Shown piece by piece: positions 24,032 to 25,000 of a stretch of 25,000 nucleotides of DNA. The stretch spans positions 28,188,630 to 28,213,629 of the forward strand of contig NC_135554.1 in assembly GCF_964340395.1 (NCBI RefSeq). Reading direction: 5' to 3'. Origin of the DNA: Glandiceps talaboti. Its lineage: Eukaryota; Hemichordata; Enteropneusta; Spengelidae. The position numbers were made by a program, and so were the translations under genes. Each line of letters starts with the position of its first letter. Position 1 is the stretch's first letter. The notes beneath the pieces were generated by a model, which was not told the DNA's origin, did not search any database, and worked only from the letters and a program-made list of their open reading frames with translations.

Positions 24032-24092
24032 CAAAACAAAACAAAACAAAACAAAACAAAACAAAACAAAACAAAACAAAACAAAACAAAAC
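24032..24092. repeat. (AAAAC)12 microsatellite
   Basis: About twelve perfect AAAAC pentamers. Confidence 0.97.
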
Positions 24093-24380
24093 ACGTGTGT
24101 ACAATACAACCCATTCCTGTTACTATTATATGAGTCTCACAATTACCTGTTGAAATGGATTCTTTATTTTCACGAGCTACGAAAAGACGTCACAAATATT
24201 ATATGATCATATATCTAGTGGGCCACAGAAATAATCCACTCAGCTGAACTAGTCTTTTTCGTGACAATGACAAAATAAATTAGAAAGAAATGCAAATGGT
24301 CAAAACATAGGAGTTTCAAACTTCCGAATCGTTTTCGATATTTCCATCGTCTTGTCTCAAAAACCAAAACAAAGCTACAT

Positions 24381-24513
24381 CGCCGTAAACTTGAACCACG
24401 TAGCCCCGAGCTTTTTTACGGCGTCCAATTAATTCGCGAGACACACCGTCATTTTCGATGTGTCGCAGATGAAAAGTATGGTCATAGACCCTTCACCTTG
24501 GTGGATGGTCTAT
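24381..24513. other. Cluster of three small hairpins
   Basis: Hairpin 1: cgccgtaaa (24381-24389) pairs exactly with tttacggcg (24415-24423), loop 25 nt. Hairpin 2: gcgagacaca (about 24435-24444) with tgtgtcgc (24459-24466), one bulge. Hairpin 3: atagacc (24484-24490) with ggtctat (24507-24513), with inner tcacc/ggtgga. The stretch is less AT-rich than its surroundings. No known RNA family fits. Confidence 0.45.
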
Positions 24514-24903
24514 TGTCTGGTTTATGAGACTGAAACAATTATGGTTATCTTTACATTCCGCTGATCACCACTGGGTCTTCTTTACACAGGCCCTAGCCAT
24601 TAAACTTTAAGTTTGACCGTATTGTCATTCATCAACTAAAGTAATCATCGTCTGAACAAAGATCGTGTCAACGTAGAAATCCCCCCATTGTATTGTTTTA
24701 GTCCCTACTTTGTTAATTAGTTAACGTTGTGATTTCCTATAGTTTCCCCATGCAACAAAACAATACGCAAAGTACCGCTAAAAGCCTTCGTTAAGCTCTC
24801 ATGACGACAAATTTAAAAGACAAAGGGCTAGACGTGGGAAAGGAATGCAAGATTTGCGGGGACAGTTAAACCACCATCACATGCACCACGAAAAATGAAA
24901 TAT

Positions 24904-25000
24904 TTAGAACTCTGATTGACTTGGTTTTGAAATATCGTGAGCTTTTGACGGTAGGAAGTCTTCTTCCTCGGATGCAAAGCCAAAGGTAGATGTGGAGAGA
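24904..25000 (-). CDS. Possible 3' end of a gene leaving the window
   Basis: A minus-strand frame is open from the window edge to TAA 24906-24904 and reads ...FASEEEDFLPSKAHD..., hydrophilic and acidic, like a C-terminal tail. The plus strand is also open here (RTLIDLVLKYRELLTVGSLL then stop), so neither strand is proven. Not recognised. Confidence 0.18.
   Translation of the reverse strand, partial: LSTSTFGFASEEEDFLPSKAHDISKPSQSEF

Overview
This is nuclear DNA from an invertebrate animal. Two gene families that belong to metazoans, GADD45 and caveolin, can be read exon by exon, with GT/AG introns in consistent phases. The rest is AT-rich, non-coding DNA dense in microsatellites, minisatellites and small foldback/MITE-like elements. 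The proteins are clearly related to, but diverged from, vertebrate homologues. The density of tandem repeats resembles a lancelet, hemichordate or lophotrochozoan genome, but the species cannot be settled from the sequence. Nothing bacterial, viral or CRISPR-like was seen, and no tRNA or rRNA gene was recognised.

Layout, left to right. 1-4988: no recognised gene. It holds a diverged duplication (1060-1373), a tandem duplication carrying (CA)n/(CG)n microsatellites (1955-2443), and AT-rich DNA that probably includes the 3' UTR of GADD45. 4989-9973, minus strand: a complete four-exon GADD45 gene (162 codons). Just upstream of its ATG, on the minus strand, lie an octamer and a CCAAT box. 9974-13973: intergenic, with a weak plus-strand small-protein candidate (10332-10583), a tiny perfect foldback element with a 10-bp flanking direct repeat (11058-11126), an (ATAC)n block and a 29-bp A-tract repeat. 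13974-21216, minus strand: a caveolin locus. One N-terminal exon (21088-21216) is followed by exon pair A (18031-18181 and 17499-17686), giving a full 155-residue caveolin. A second, paralogous exon pair B of exactly the same exon lengths (14844-14994 and 13974-14161) lies 2.5 kb further downstream. I could not find a separate first exon for pair B. The locus is therefore either two tandem caveolin genes, one with an unseen 5' exon, or one gene with alternative duplicated terminal exons. Between the pairs lie a MITE with a 9-bp target-site duplication, a 20-copy 32-bp minisatellite and two hairpin elements. 21217-25000: caveolin upstream region, then trinucleotide repeats, a seven-copy ~121-bp satellite (22683-23505), (AAAAC)n, a cluster of three hairpins, and an uncertain open frame at the right edge.

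The two identified genes are neighbours on the same strand. Nothing in the sequence shows a shared pathway. GADD45 proteins are stress- and growth-arrest adaptors (p38/JNK-MAPKKK, CDK1, PCNA, DNA-demethylation partners). Caveolins are membrane-inserted scaffold proteins. The most interesting points are the duplicated caveolin exon pair, whose products would differ in palmitoylation cysteines and scaffolding segment, and the reduced acidic loop of this GADD45.
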